Of a stretch of DNA of 64,000 nucleotides, positions 1 through 9,413 are shown piece after piece. Under the pieces are notes generated by a model. The model did not search any database. It was given only the letters and a program-made list of their open reading frames with translations, and was not told the DNA's origin. The stretch's first letter is position 1. The number at the start of each line of letters is the position of its first letter. The translations under genes and the position numbers were made by a program. This stretch comes from Aquimarina aquimarini (GTDB taxonomy: Bacteria > Bacteroidota > Bacteroidia > Flavobacteriales > Flavobacteriaceae): positions 1-64,000 of the forward strand of contig NZ_OMKE01000018.1 of the NCBI RefSeq assembly GCF_900299535.1, read 5' to 3'.

Positions 1-161
1 GTTTATTTATTAGGCGAGTTTGCGATGCAAATGTATATAATACAAGTATATTCTTATGAGAAAATCACTATTTATTTTAGGTGTTTATTTTGCAGAAGAG
101 GCTAATTATCTGTAAGTAAGCTTTTTGTCCTTTTTTTTTCTATTTGTTTTGGGTAAAAAAA

Positions 162-2366
162 TTATTCTTTAGGTTGATACTCAGGATGCCCTGTTTGCCA
201 TAGGGCGAAAGCAAAAGCATCTGCATATTTCTCATAGATCTCTTGAGTGCTATTATTCATCCCTGCATGACCATCTTCAAAATTCACGTTAAATAGAATA
301 GGGTTGTCAGAGGTATTATATGCCTGTAATTTTGCAACAAATTTAGCATGATCCCATATAACTACTCGTCCGTCTTTCATACCCCCAGTTACATAAGTAG
401 CGGGATATTTTTCTCCTTTTTTGATATGGTGATAGGAGTCCATTTCTAATAACCCTTCAAATTCTTCTTTTATTTTTACGGTACCAAATTCTTTAATACT
501 ATTTTGACCATTAGGTTGAATCTCTGAGCGAAGCATATTAAGAGCAGGAGACGATAAAATGACAGCACTGTATAAATCAGGTCTATCTGTCATTGCTCTT
601 CCTGCAAGAATCCCCCCAGCACTAGTTCCCCAAATCACACACTTATCAGGATTGGTATATCCTTCTTTTATCATATACTCTGTACAGGCAATCATATCTT
701 TCCAGGTATTAGGTTTAGTAGTTTTATAGCCCGCTTTATGCCATGCATCTCCTTTCTCACCACCACCGCGTACATGGGCAATGGCTACGATACCTCCTTC
801 TGTTACCCATGACAAAAGAGTAGGGTCAAAAAAAGGAGTGCCAGGACTTCCATACGATCCATAGCCATAAAATAGAACCCTTGTATCTTTATTCTTTTTA
901 TAATCGTTGTTTCGTATAATAGATAAAGGAACCAAAACACCATCATGAGAGGGGATTTCGATTTCATCTACTGTTACATTGTTAAAATCGCTGTTCTCTG
1001 TACTGGCATCAATATTTTCTGGAATAAAAATGTTTTTGGATATATCATAATAATAAGAAGTAGTCGTATTGATATATCCTCCTATAGAAACTTTTAAAAA
1101 ATCAGACTGTGCTCCCAGAGACTTAATTTCTATTTTACCAGAAGGAGCGGGTAGGGGTATTTCTTTTACAGTAGCATTCTTGTAAAGAAAGAGTTTTGCG
1201 ATAACACTATTTTTTTTGGTAGTAAAAAACAACCTTTTATCAGTTACTACAAAATCTGTGATGACTTCGTCATCTTTTTCAGGAATCAAGACGTTAGAAG
1301 TATCAAAATTGGGAGAATCTATAGAGGTTTCACAAATCTTATAATGAGAAGCATTTTTTGCAGATAAATAGATAAGTTTATGATCTCGCAATACAATTTT
1401 TTGAACCTTATCAGCTTGTTTACAAAGAGGCTTCCAGGGAATTCCTTTTGCGGTGAGGTCTTTTTCTTTTTTATAATAGAAATCATCAAAAGCAGAAACA
1501 CCTCCAACTTTGGCAACAAGATACCCATCATTAGGGGCATGATTACGTACAAACGGAAAATCTTCGGGTTTTAAACCCATGCTTGGATTATTACTTTTAG
1601 AAAAAATATCCACCAGTATATCAGGATCACTACCTATGGTATAGCGTATGGCCTTGGTATTCATCCAATATTGATCACTTGTTGGGTCTATGATAGGAAA
1701 ATGCACATAGATAAACCCATTATTGTCTGATTCCCATTGTATCCCCCCGATTGTAGGAATACAATTTTTAATAATTTGCGGAAAAACCTTTTTGGTCGCT
1801 ACCTCCTGGATAATTATTTTGGATGCTTCTTCTCCTTTTTTAGAAAGACTTATCGCTATTTTTTCTCCCTCCCAATCAGGTTGTATATAGTTGATGTGGT
1901 ATTTCTCTGTATTAGAAAAAGTAATAGGATCGTATAACAAAAACTCTTTTGCATCATGTTGTTCACGATAGTATAACTTATAGCTTCCTTCTTCTGCATA
2001 TGATTTTAGATAAAAACAGCGCCCATTACTTAAGGTTTTGATTTTAGAGGCATCAAATTTCTTTTTCTTATCATAGGCTAGTTGCCTATCAATAATTTGT
2101 TGCCTTGCTGGGATACGTTTTAGAGTAGTACGAGCATACTCCCCTTGTTGTTGTAACCAGTTGATAACGGTAGTATCTTTAAGATTTTCCAGATTACGAT
2201 AGAGGTCTTCTACTTTATAGCCGTGGTAGGTATCTATAACAAGGCTATCTTTTATTTTTTCTTGAGAAACTGCCGTATAGCCTACTATTATAAATATATA
2301 GCATAGTACAGAAGAATGTAGTATGTGAGATATCATACTAAAACAAAAATTTTTTTGTGTTCTCAA
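162..2366 (-). CDS. Secreted prolyl-oligopeptidase-like serine peptidase (S9A), copy 1
   Basis: 734 residues, close to the usual ~710 of S9A prolyl oligopeptidases plus a signal peptide. Residues 1-35 form a signal peptide; the first Met is preferred because it supplies the Arg/Lys n-region that Met11 would lack. A seven-bladed propeller-type domain should fill roughly 50-430 and the alpha/beta hydrolase domain 470-734. The triad is intact: Ser582 in GTSAGG, Asp665 in MKDGRV, His700 in EDGHAG. The family cleaves short peptides after proline; here it would act in the periplasm or outside. It is the last gene of a co-directional group, 6 nt after the esterase-like gene, and ends in FALWQTGHPEYQPKE like its two paralogues at 4204 and 6680. 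Substrate unknown. Confidence 0.93.
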   Translation of the reverse strand: MRTQKNFCFSMISHILHSSVLCYIFIIVGYTAVSQEKIKDSLVIDTYHGYKVEDLYRNLENLKDTTVINWLQQQGEYARTTLKRIPARQQIIDRQLAYDKKKKFDASKIKTLSNGRCFYLKSYAEEGSYKLYYREQHDAKEFLLYDPITFSNTEKYHINYIQPDWEGEKIAISLSKKGEEASKIIIQEVATKKVFPQIIKNCIPTIGGIQWESDNNGFIYVHFPIIDPTSDQYWMNTKAIRYTIGSDPDILVDIFSKSNNPSMGLKPEDFPFVRNHAPNDGYLVAKVGGVSAFDDFYYKKEKDLTAKGIPWKPLCKQADKVQKIVLRDHKLIYLSAKNASHYKICETSIDSPNFDTSNVLIPEKDDEVITDFVVTDKRLFFTTKKNSVIAKLFLYKNATVKEIPLPAPSGKIEIKSLGAQSDFLKVSIGGYINTTTSYYYDISKNIFIPENIDASTENSDFNNVTVDEIEIPSHDGVLVPLSIIRNNDYKKNKDTRVLFYGYGSYGSPGTPFFDPTLLSWVTEGGIVAIAHVRGGGEKGDAWHKAGYKTTKPNTWKDMIACTEYMIKEGYTNPDKCVIWGTSAGGILAGRAMTDRPDLYSAVILSSPALNMLRSEIQPNGQNSIKEFGTVKIKEEFEGLLEMDSYHHIKKGEKYPATYVTGGMKDGRVVIWDHAKFVAKLQAYNTSDNPILFNVNFEDGHAGMNNSTQEIYEKYADAFAFALWQTGHPEYQPKE

Positions 2367-2372
2367 GATAAG

Positions 2373-4130
2373 TTATTTAATTCTCTTTTCTACTTCTTTT
2401 TTACCAGCAGGCGTAAGTATAGAATGAGATGTTTCTTTGATAAAGATCATACCATCAAAATTTTTACCTGGTGATATATCAAAAGCAGGTGTTATCCCAT
2501 AATCCAAGCTCCAACTAGCACCATTAGAATACGCCTTTCTTTCCTCACTTAAAAAGGTAGCGATTGTTTTAGAGTGTAGTGATTTCACAAAATCAATAAA
2601 GAAAATATCTTTATTGGCTTGCGCAAAATACCAGTCTAAGCTTCCTTCTTTGGCAGGAGGAAGAGTAAAAACTGCATTTTTATCATATTTTTTTTCTTTA
2701 GCATTATAATTTATAGCCCTAAAACTTCCTTGATTGGTAGAAAAACCAATAGCATAGTATTTTTCTCCCAGATATCTTTTTAAAACACTTCCCAGAGGGT
2801 TTTTGTGGCCATTGGCAAATGCTTCTGGGTTTTTAGCAATATGTCCGTTATGTGCCCAAAGCACCATCTTGGCTTCTGGTTTTTGTTCTCTTAGAATTTC
2901 CAAAACGGTTTGTGCCATATATTCGTCTCGAATATTATAATCAAAGCTTTTTCTATACGTTACATCCCCAGATTCAACACCTTGTATAATTTTTCTTATA
3001 TCAGAAACAGCGTTAGAATACTCCTGTTGAGAAGTATTATGAATAAGTCTGAATTCATGAAGTATCAGATAGGATAGCAGTGCATATAATTCTTGTCTTT
3101 GCAAAGACATATCGGTTTTGTTCGTTGGGTTTTTTATTTGAAGAAAAAGTGAATCCATCTTAACCCTTGGGTGTGTATCTATTTTTGTTTTTTCTATAAA
3201 ATTACTAACATTGGCATAAGCCGAATCCAATGCTACTATTTGTGTATCGACCCCCATAAATTTTACTTTTTTATTATCGGGAGCTGATCGGTTATAGTCT
3301 CTTATCCATTCGATCATCTCTAGTACCTCCTCGGTATTCCAAATCCAAAAACCTTGAGCTGTTAATGCCTCTCTGCTAGTACCTGTACCATATAAAACAT
3401 AGTCATTTATTGGTTTGCACCCTATATGACTAGCCTCTATTGCAAAAATGGTAAATCCCATTTCTTTGACCAAAAACTCTAGCATACGGTGTTTCATCTG
3501 GAAAATTTCTTTACTACCATGACTGGTTTCTCCCAGACCGACAACCTGTACATCTTTTAAAATAGGCTTTAAACCCATAAGATCAGTAAGACCAGTTGTT
3601 GCTTTTACACTTTGTAAAGGGATTGATGTATTCTTGATCCATGAGATCACACTATCTTTTTGTGCTTTCCTTCTGTTTTGTAATTGAATATGTTCTTTTT
3701 GTGAATATACTTTATATTTTGAAACAAGATAACTACCATCAATGTTGTCAATATATTTTTGTCTGGTAGCACCTGTAAATCTTTTAGGAAGAAGTGGGCT
3801 AACTTCAAAATGATATATACCACTTTTTTTTATAGGTAATTCAACGATTTCCAATCCGTTTTTTCCATTAGGAGCGTCAAATCGTTGTAGGGTATCGTTA
3901 TTGGGTGAGAAAGCTATGATTTGCAGATCTACATTTTTTTGTAGTAGATGCAATTGTAGTAATTCGCCATTATTTAAGCTTACTTTATATAAATGTTTTT
4001 CAACTCCTTTGATCTGGATGTCCTTACCTTGTTCAAATTGAAACGATGTTTCTTGTGCGATAAGGTGTATTGTACAAAACAGAAATAAGGAAAAAAGAAC
4101 CCATACTGTATTCTTTTTTATAAGAATCAT
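2373..4130 (-). CDS. Erythromycin-esterase-like family protein, exported
   Basis: 585 residues from the ATG at 4130, chosen because MILIKKNTVWVLFSLFLF starts a normal signal peptide; an in-frame ATG at 4169 would add 13 residues. After an N-terminal beta-rich segment of about 150 residues comes the erythromycin-esterase (Ere) fold, with GETSHG near residues 200-205 (the Glu/His motif of the family), an EAS motif shortly after, and a conserved WAHNGHIAK block. Ere enzymes hydrolyse macrolide lactones, but most chromosomal Bacteroidota members have no known substrate, so no resistance role is claimed. It lies between two S9A peptidases, 73 nt after copy 2 and 6 nt before copy 1, which suggests one transcript. 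Confidence 0.85.
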   Translation of the reverse strand: MILIKKNTVWVLFSLFLFCTIHLIAQETSFQFEQGKDIQIKGVEKHLYKVSLNNGELLQLHLLQKNVDLQIIAFSPNNDTLQRFDAPNGKNGLEIVELPIKKSGIYHFEVSPLLPKRFTGATRQKYIDNIDGSYLVSKYKVYSQKEHIQLQNRRKAQKDSVISWIKNTSIPLQSVKATTGLTDLMGLKPILKDVQVVGLGETSHGSKEIFQMKHRMLEFLVKEMGFTIFAIEASHIGCKPINDYVLYGTGTSREALTAQGFWIWNTEEVLEMIEWIRDYNRSAPDNKKVKFMGVDTQIVALDSAYANVSNFIEKTKIDTHPRVKMDSLFLQIKNPTNKTDMSLQRQELYALLSYLILHEFRLIHNTSQQEYSNAVSDIRKIIQGVESGDVTYRKSFDYNIRDEYMAQTVLEILREQKPEAKMVLWAHNGHIAKNPEAFANGHKNPLGSVLKRYLGEKYYAIGFSTNQGSFRAINYNAKEKKYDKNAVFTLPPAKEGSLDWYFAQANKDIFFIDFVKSLHSKTIATFLSEERKAYSNGASWSLDYGITPAFDISPGKNFDGMIFIKETSHSILTPAGKKEVEKRIK

Positions 4131-4203
4131 TGATCTCAAATTAAACACCTCAAATTTTATGGTTGGCATATTTACTTTTATTTCTTAAAGAATGGATTGT
4201 GTT

Positions 4204-6405
4204 TTATTCTTTAGGTTGATACTCAGGATGCCCTGTTTGCCAAAAGGCGAAAGCAATTGCATTAGCTATATCTGTATATTTTTTTATTTGAAAACTGCCT
4301 ATTACTCCATGTCCTGAATTAAAATCTGGATAAATTAAAATTGGGTTATTTGAACTCGATGCAAGTTGCAATTTGGCACCAAATTTTATAGATTGCCATG
4401 GAGCGACTCTAGAATCATTTAACCCCATTCTTAAAAGTACTGCGGGATAGTGTTCCTTTTCTTTAATACTGTGATATGAATCCATCTCTAACAAAGCTTT
4501 AAACTCGTTAGAATTTTTTATTGATCCAAATTCTTTAGCTAAATCAGCACCATTGACACCGTTTTCAGATCTTATAGGATTTAAAATCCCATTATCTATT
4601 ATACAGGCACCATATAAATCTGGTCTTTCAATAAAGGTTTTACCTATAACTATTCCACCTGCACTGCCACTCCATATCGCAATTTTTTTCTTGGATGTAT
4701 ACTTGTTTTTAATTAAATATTCGGAGCAAGAGATAAAATCTTTCCATGAATTTGATTTGGTAGATTTAAACCCTCCTTGATACCAATTTTCTCCTTTTTC
4801 CCCTCCTCCTCTTACATGGGCAACTGCATAAATACCACCTTCTAGAGCTGGTAACAAAAAACCATAATGAAAAATTGGAGGCATGATTGCTCCATACGCT
4901 CCATATGCTCTCATGATTACTGGCGTAGTTCCATTTCGGGGAGTTTCTTTATTATATATTAGAGATAAAGGAATTTTTTTTCCATCCCAAGATGTTACTT
5001 CTATCTCTTCTATAATTAAGTTTTTAGATAATTGTGTTTTTTCGTTATTAGAAAACAAAATGGATAACGACGCATCCTCAACGAGTCTTTGATTGATTAC
5101 ATCAAAAGTATATCTCATAGGCTTGTTAAGCCATCCTTGAAGTGTTGCTGATAAATAGTTGTCATTTGAACCAAAAGAAAACAAATTTATTTTTCCTGTA
5201 GAGAAAGGTAGTTTTATCTCTTTTTCATTTCCGTTAGACACCTTGTATAATTTACTAATTACTCCATTAGTTTGGGTGTAATAGAAAATACCTTGTTTAG
5301 TTAGTACAAAGCTTTTAATAATTTCATTTTCTTTTTCCTTTGCAATAACCTTTGGGTTTTCAAAATCGGGATTCTTAATACTTGTTTTGCATATTTTAAA
5401 ATGGGGAGAATTTTTAGAAGTTAGATAAACAATACTATCTTGATCTTGATAATATAATTTTATTTTTTCTGATTTATTAAATAAGGGTTTCCATAATATA
5501 TCTGGATTTTTCCAATTTTTTATAGGTTTATAATAAGAATCAAAATATGGAGAAGAACTAGAGACTGTTCCAATTAAATAATTATCTTCTGGATGATCAA
5601 TATAGATAATTGGGAAATCTTCGTTTTGAATTGAAATCTCTTGTACAGCATATTTTGAAAAATAATCAGTTGATATATGACTGTTTAGATTATAAATTTT
5701 AACTTTAGAAAGTAGATTATTTTGATTAGTATTTTGTTTTTCGGGATCGACCCATGTATATAAAAATCCAGAATTATCGGGTAACCAATTAATACCACCT
5801 ATTGATGGTTTTACAGATCGTATATTAGTTTGTTGGTAATTTTTGGTTTTTAAATCATATACTATTAGATCCGAAGTTTCTCTTCCCTTATATGATAAAC
5901 AAATAGCAATTTTTGAGCAATCCCAGGATGGTTGAACATCTGTTATGGAATATATGTAATTATCTTCAGGGTTATATTCTTTAGTATTAAAGATTTTTAC
6001 TGACCTTTTGTTTTCTATACAATAGAGAGATGTATGGTTAGACTCAACATCTTGTTTTGTATAAAAAGTTCTTTTTTTATAGATTTTCAAGTGATTTAGA
6101 TCACTTTTAAGGATTTCATTATTTATTTGTTGATACTTTATGAGTGTATCGATTCTTGGGATCGAATCCAAAAATGATTGAGATATTTTGGATTGATTTT
6201 TTAACCAATTGAGAGTAGTTGGATTCTTTAAATTTTCGTAATCTCTGAAACGATCGACTAAAGTTGTGCCAGGAATAGTATCTTTAATTATGTCTTTATG
6301 ATACCAATTTTTAAGTTCTTTTTTAGTGAGAAGTTGCTTTTTGATTTCCTGAGTATACCCCAAGAAGGAGCTGCAAAAGAATAAAAAGAGGAATACGTTT
6401 TTCAT
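4204..6405 (-). CDS. Secreted prolyl-oligopeptidase-like serine peptidase (S9A), copy 2
   Basis: 733 residues from the ATG at 6405, where MKNVFLFLFFCSSFLGYTQ gives a compact signal peptide; an upstream ATG at 6435 is in frame but would bury it. Propeller plus alpha/beta hydrolase layout as in copies 1 and 3. Triad by motif: Ser581 in GSAGG, Asp664 in LNDSRV, His699 in NSGHGV. It is clearly diverged from its paralogues through the propeller, yet the final codons are almost identical in DNA. AVLLRMGLND replaces the usual ..TGG/TTGLND stretch before the Asp, a possible specificity difference. Followed by the Ere-like gene on the same strand. Expected to be periplasmic or extracellular. Confidence 0.93.
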   Translation of the reverse strand: MKNVFLFLFFCSSFLGYTQEIKKQLLTKKELKNWYHKDIIKDTIPGTTLVDRFRDYENLKNPTTLNWLKNQSKISQSFLDSIPRIDTLIKYQQINNEILKSDLNHLKIYKKRTFYTKQDVESNHTSLYCIENKRSVKIFNTKEYNPEDNYIYSITDVQPSWDCSKIAICLSYKGRETSDLIVYDLKTKNYQQTNIRSVKPSIGGINWLPDNSGFLYTWVDPEKQNTNQNNLLSKVKIYNLNSHISTDYFSKYAVQEISIQNEDFPIIYIDHPEDNYLIGTVSSSSPYFDSYYKPIKNWKNPDILWKPLFNKSEKIKLYYQDQDSIVYLTSKNSPHFKICKTSIKNPDFENPKVIAKEKENEIIKSFVLTKQGIFYYTQTNGVISKLYKVSNGNEKEIKLPFSTGKINLFSFGSNDNYLSATLQGWLNKPMRYTFDVINQRLVEDASLSILFSNNEKTQLSKNLIIEEIEVTSWDGKKIPLSLIYNKETPRNGTTPVIMRAYGAYGAIMPPIFHYGFLLPALEGGIYAVAHVRGGGEKGENWYQGGFKSTKSNSWKDFISCSEYLIKNKYTSKKKIAIWSGSAGGIVIGKTFIERPDLYGACIIDNGILNPIRSENGVNGADLAKEFGSIKNSNEFKALLEMDSYHSIKEKEHYPAVLLRMGLNDSRVAPWQSIKFGAKLQLASSSNNPILIYPDFNSGHGVIGSFQIKKYTDIANAIAFAFWQTGHPEYQPKE

Positions 6406-6561
6406 AGACTGATAACAATTTTTAATTGTAAACAAAACAGTGAGTTTTACTTATAAGTACACTTACTTCATGGCTTGATCTAGGTGTCACGTTTCTTAAA
6501 ATATTATAGATAAAATATCAGTGACACTTTTAAAAAGGTTCTTTTCTGAAACACACCCATT

Positions 6562-6582
6562 AGACAATATATGATATTGTCT
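6562..6582. repeat. Perfect 9-bp hairpin between S9A copies 2 and 3
   Basis: AGACAATAT and ATATTGTCT flank a 3-nt loop in the 274-nt gap between S9A copies 3 and 2. It lies about 100 nt past the stop of copy 3 and has no T-run on either strand, so a terminator role is only possible. Confidence 0.35.
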
Positions 6583-6679
6583 GATCAAAATTATAAAACC
6601 AATAATTATCTTATTTGCTTCTGTTTTAAAAAAACTATTTTATCATAAATAATGTACTATAAGCGTTGACTATCTTATA

Positions 6680-8839
6680 TTACTCTTTAGGTTGATACTC
6701 AGGATGCCCTGTTTGCCATAGGGCGAAAGATAAAACATCAGCTCTCTTTTTATAAGCATTAGCTTTGGACGTGTCAAAACCATGTCCTCCTTTCATATCT
6801 ACAGAAAATAAAATAGGGTTTTGAGAGGAATTTGCTGCTTGAAGTTTTACTGCAAATTTTGCAGGATCCCATGCAACAACTCTCGGATCGTTCAAGCCTG
6901 TTGTAATTAAAGTAGCAGGATATGATACCCCATTTTTTATATGATGATATGCATCCATTTCTAATAAGGCTTCAAACTCTTCTTTAATTTTTACAGTTCC
7001 AAATTCTTTGATGTTATTAGCACCATTTGGTTGAATTTCTGATCGAATCATATTCATTGATCCTGATTCGATTATTGCGACAGCAAATAAATCAGGTCTT
7101 TCTGTTAACGCCCTGCCAATAAGAATACCACCCGCACTGGCACTCCAAATAACAGTTTTGTTTGCTGACGAGTATTTTTTATATATCAAATATTCAGTAC
7201 AAGAAATTAGGTCTTTCCATGTATTGGGTTTGGTAGTTTTATATCCGCCTAAATGCCAATTCTCTCCTTTTTCCCCACCACCACGAACATGGGGCGTAGC
7301 AAAGATACCTCCTTCTAAGACCCATGTAAGAATACTTGGTGAAAAGTACGGAAACATTGAAAACCCATACGATCCATATCCTCTTAGCATAACTGGATTA
7401 CTACCGTCCTTTTTAATTCCTTTTTTATATACTAGAGATAAGGGTATATCTTCTCCGTCGTGAGATTTGACTAAAAGTTCTTCAACGATTAAATCGTTAA
7501 ACTCTGGGAAATCAGCTTTGGGTGTTATGTTTTCTTCAATTAACAAATTAGAATTATGGTCAAATCTATATCTTGTAGCACCATTCATCCACCCCTTTGT
7601 AGTTATCCAAAGATCATCATGCTCTTTACTTTTTGCAGACAAATTAATTGATCCGAATACTTTTGGTAATTTAATTTTTGTTAACCCATTATGATCTTTA
7701 CGATAAAGATCAGCCACGACTCCATTGGTGGTAGTACTAAAGAAAAGACCTTTTGAGGTCAATACAAAATCTTTTATAACCGATTCTGGTAATTCTTTAA
7801 CTATTGTAATTGGATTTTTAAAATCTGGATTTAGAATAGAAGTTTTTCTGATTTCAAAATTTGATGCATTATTAGCCGTTAAATAAATAATACTGTCATG
7901 AACTACTCTAAATTTCTTAATTTTTTCATCTTTGGTAAATAATGATTTCCAAAATAAATTTTTGAATTTGTCTTGAGAATAATATGTGTCTGCATAAGGA
8001 GAAGCACCTCTAATTTCACCAAATATATATTGATCTGTATTATCTAAAATAGATACTACAGGAAAATCCTCTTTAAGGATTTTTAGCTTAGGATTATTAT
8101 TCTTTGATAATAGTTCTATCGTATGTTTTGGATCATCATTAAATAAATGAAGAACGGATTTTGTATTTAACAAAAATTTATTTGACTTATTATCAGTGAT
8201 TGGCAAATGAACATATGTAAATCCAGAATTATCGGGCAACCATTGTATTCCACCTATAGCGGACGGCCAAGAGTTTTTAGTAATAGGTTGTGATATCTTT
8301 TTGGAATGAACATCAATAACAAACAGCTCTGAAATTTCCTCATCGTTTTTTGTTAAGCCTATTACAACCTTTGATCCATCCCAGCTGGGCTTACTATAAT
8401 TAATAATGTATTCCCCATTAGGTCTGAAAAGTTCTACGTCAAATAGTAGTGTTTCTTGCCCCTTTATCCCTTTTTTATAAAATAGTTTTGCGTTACCATC
8501 TTTTACATTACTCTTAATATAAAAATAATCATCCTCTTTAGTTATATATAAATCTGAGACAGAAATTACATTTCTTGCATCAAAATCTCTTTGTTTATCA
8601 ATTAAATAACCTCTTTTAGAGATTTTATTAAGTTCATTTCTTGTATAGTTTTCTTGGGCTTCTAGCCATTTTTTTACTTCAGGGTCATCTAAATTTTCAA
8701 TTTTTCGGTAGGAATCCTCTATTTGGTGACCATGATACGTGTCTACTATAGTATCAGGTGATAATTTTGGCAAACTACTTTGGCAACTTAAATAGCCAAT
8801 ACTTAATAAACAGATAGAAATAAATGAATTGATTTTCAT
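6680..8839 (-). CDS. Lipoprotein prolyl-oligopeptidase-like serine peptidase (S9A), copy 3
   Basis: 719 residues. The N-terminus MKINSFISICLLSIGYLSC ends in a lipobox-like LSC, so this copy is probably lipid-anchored while copies 1 and 2 are soluble exported proteins. Propeller domain about 45-420, hydrolase domain about 460-719. Triad: Ser568 in ASAGG, Asp651 in LNDPRV, His686 in KGGHGF. The hydrolase domain is closer to copy 1 than to copy 2 (shared MIRSEIQPNG and EFGTVKIKEEFE blocks). It is the first peptidase downstream of the RiPP-like small gene at 9143-9283, on the same strand, separated by 303 nt. Substrate unknown. Confidence 0.93.
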   Translation of the reverse strand: MKINSFISICLLSIGYLSCQSSLPKLSPDTIVDTYHGHQIEDSYRKIENLDDPEVKKWLEAQENYTRNELNKISKRGYLIDKQRDFDARNVISVSDLYITKEDDYFYIKSNVKDGNAKLFYKKGIKGQETLLFDVELFRPNGEYIINYSKPSWDGSKVVIGLTKNDEEISELFVIDVHSKKISQPITKNSWPSAIGGIQWLPDNSGFTYVHLPITDNKSNKFLLNTKSVLHLFNDDPKHTIELLSKNNNPKLKILKEDFPVVSILDNTDQYIFGEIRGASPYADTYYSQDKFKNLFWKSLFTKDEKIKKFRVVHDSIIYLTANNASNFEIRKTSILNPDFKNPITIVKELPESVIKDFVLTSKGLFFSTTTNGVVADLYRKDHNGLTKIKLPKVFGSINLSAKSKEHDDLWITTKGWMNGATRYRFDHNSNLLIEENITPKADFPEFNDLIVEELLVKSHDGEDIPLSLVYKKGIKKDGSNPVMLRGYGSYGFSMFPYFSPSILTWVLEGGIFATPHVRGGGEKGENWHLGGYKTTKPNTWKDLISCTEYLIYKKYSSANKTVIWSASAGGILIGRALTERPDLFAVAIIESGSMNMIRSEIQPNGANNIKEFGTVKIKEEFEALLEMDAYHHIKNGVSYPATLITTGLNDPRVVAWDPAKFAVKLQAANSSQNPILFSVDMKGGHGFDTSKANAYKKRADVLSFALWQTGHPEYQPKE

Positions 8840-9142
8840 ATAAAAGTTGCGTTAATGATAAGATATTTCATACATATATTCCATTAAGGTATAATCAATT
8901 TAACATTCTAATTTACAAACTAAAAAATCATTAGTTAATAATGTGTAAAATATTAAAAGTTTACTGATAGTATAAAACTAAACTTCTTAAGGTTTTTCTA
9001 ATCAAATAGAAAGAATTAAATTTTAGGCTCTAATTCAAAATTAACTTCTTTATCTAAAATTTATATTAACGATAAAAATCATTTAATACACTTAAGTAAA
9101 ACTAAATTAGAACCTAAAATTTATTTAAAAATAAAAGATCAA
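8840..9142. other. 303-nt gap with a long imperfect inverted repeat
   Basis: Very AT-rich, no convincing ORF on either strand. It holds an inverted repeat: TAAATTTTAGGCTCTAATT at 9017-9035 against AATTAGAACCTAAAATTTA at 9105-9123, 18 of 19 positions pairing across a 69-nt loop. It follows the RiPP-like gene and precedes S9A copy 3, so it may act as a transcript-end or processing element; this is inference. Confidence 0.5.
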
Positions 9143-9283
9143 TTATTTCGATATAGTTCTCATTGTATAATCACTAGTTGAATTTCCTCCTTTAATATTA
9201 TTCAACTTTTGAAATTTATATATCTCAAACTTCTTAAGAGATAATTTTTTACTTTTCTCAGGTTTCTTGAATTGATTTTTCAT
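9143..9283 (-). CDS. Putative RiPP precursor peptide with GG-type leader
   Basis: 46 codons, ATG at 9283 and TAA at 9145-9143. The leader is Lys-rich: KKLSLKKFEIYKF, then QKLNNIKGG, then a 13-residue tail NSTSDYTMRTISK. Leaders of the form KKL.LKK..I.KL.....I.GG followed by a short Ser/Thr-rich core are typical of Bacteroidota natural-product precursors of the GG-leader type, including those annotated as class I lanthipeptide precursors. The tail has six Ser/Thr and no Cys, so lanthionine rings are not possible within it alone. No LanB/LanC, radical-SAM enzyme or peptidase-containing ABC exporter is visible in this window. A -7-like box lies 33 nt upstream. Neighbours on the same strand are the TPR/AraC regulator upstream and S9A copy 3 downstream. 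Family call is by eye. Confidence 0.7.
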   Translation of the reverse strand: MKNQFKKPEKSKKLSLKKFEIYKFQKLNNIKGGNSTSDYTMRTISK

Positions 9284-9315
9284 AGCCCATTATTTTGATT
9301 TAATATTATTTCAAT

Positions 9316-9323
9316 CAAATATA
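9316..9323 (-). promoter_or_regulatory. Candidate -7 box for the RiPP-like gene
   Basis: On the minus strand this reads TATATTTG, an exact match to the Bacteroidota -7 consensus TAnnTTTG, 33 nt before the ATG at 9283. A TTG lies about 15 nt further upstream, slightly short of usual spacing. Suggests the small gene has its own promoter. Confidence 0.5.
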
Positions 9324-9413
9324 TTGCTTTATTAAAAACAAGGAATATTAAATCTAAAGGTTAAAGTCTAGATTTGTAAATCCAGTACTAAATAAATCAA
9401 AACCAACTGTTTT

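Noticed and set aside
1..105. An open frame from base 1 to a stop at 103-105 on the plus strand
   Set aside because: Only 34 codons are visible, low-complexity, no domain and no way to see a start; could be the tail of a gene but cannot be supported.
2373..4130. Macrolide resistance gene call
   Set aside because: Chromosomal, exported, with an extra N-terminal domain and no mobile context; family fold alone does not establish resistance.
8880..9016. A second LKKF-type precursor on the minus strand near 8980
   Set aside because: The LKKF frame is preceded by a stop within a few codons and no ATG opens it.
162..9283. Direct claim that the S9A peptidases cut the RiPP-like core
   Set aside because: The core has no proline and the peptidases carry export signals; only the co-location supports a link, so it is left as a hypothesis.
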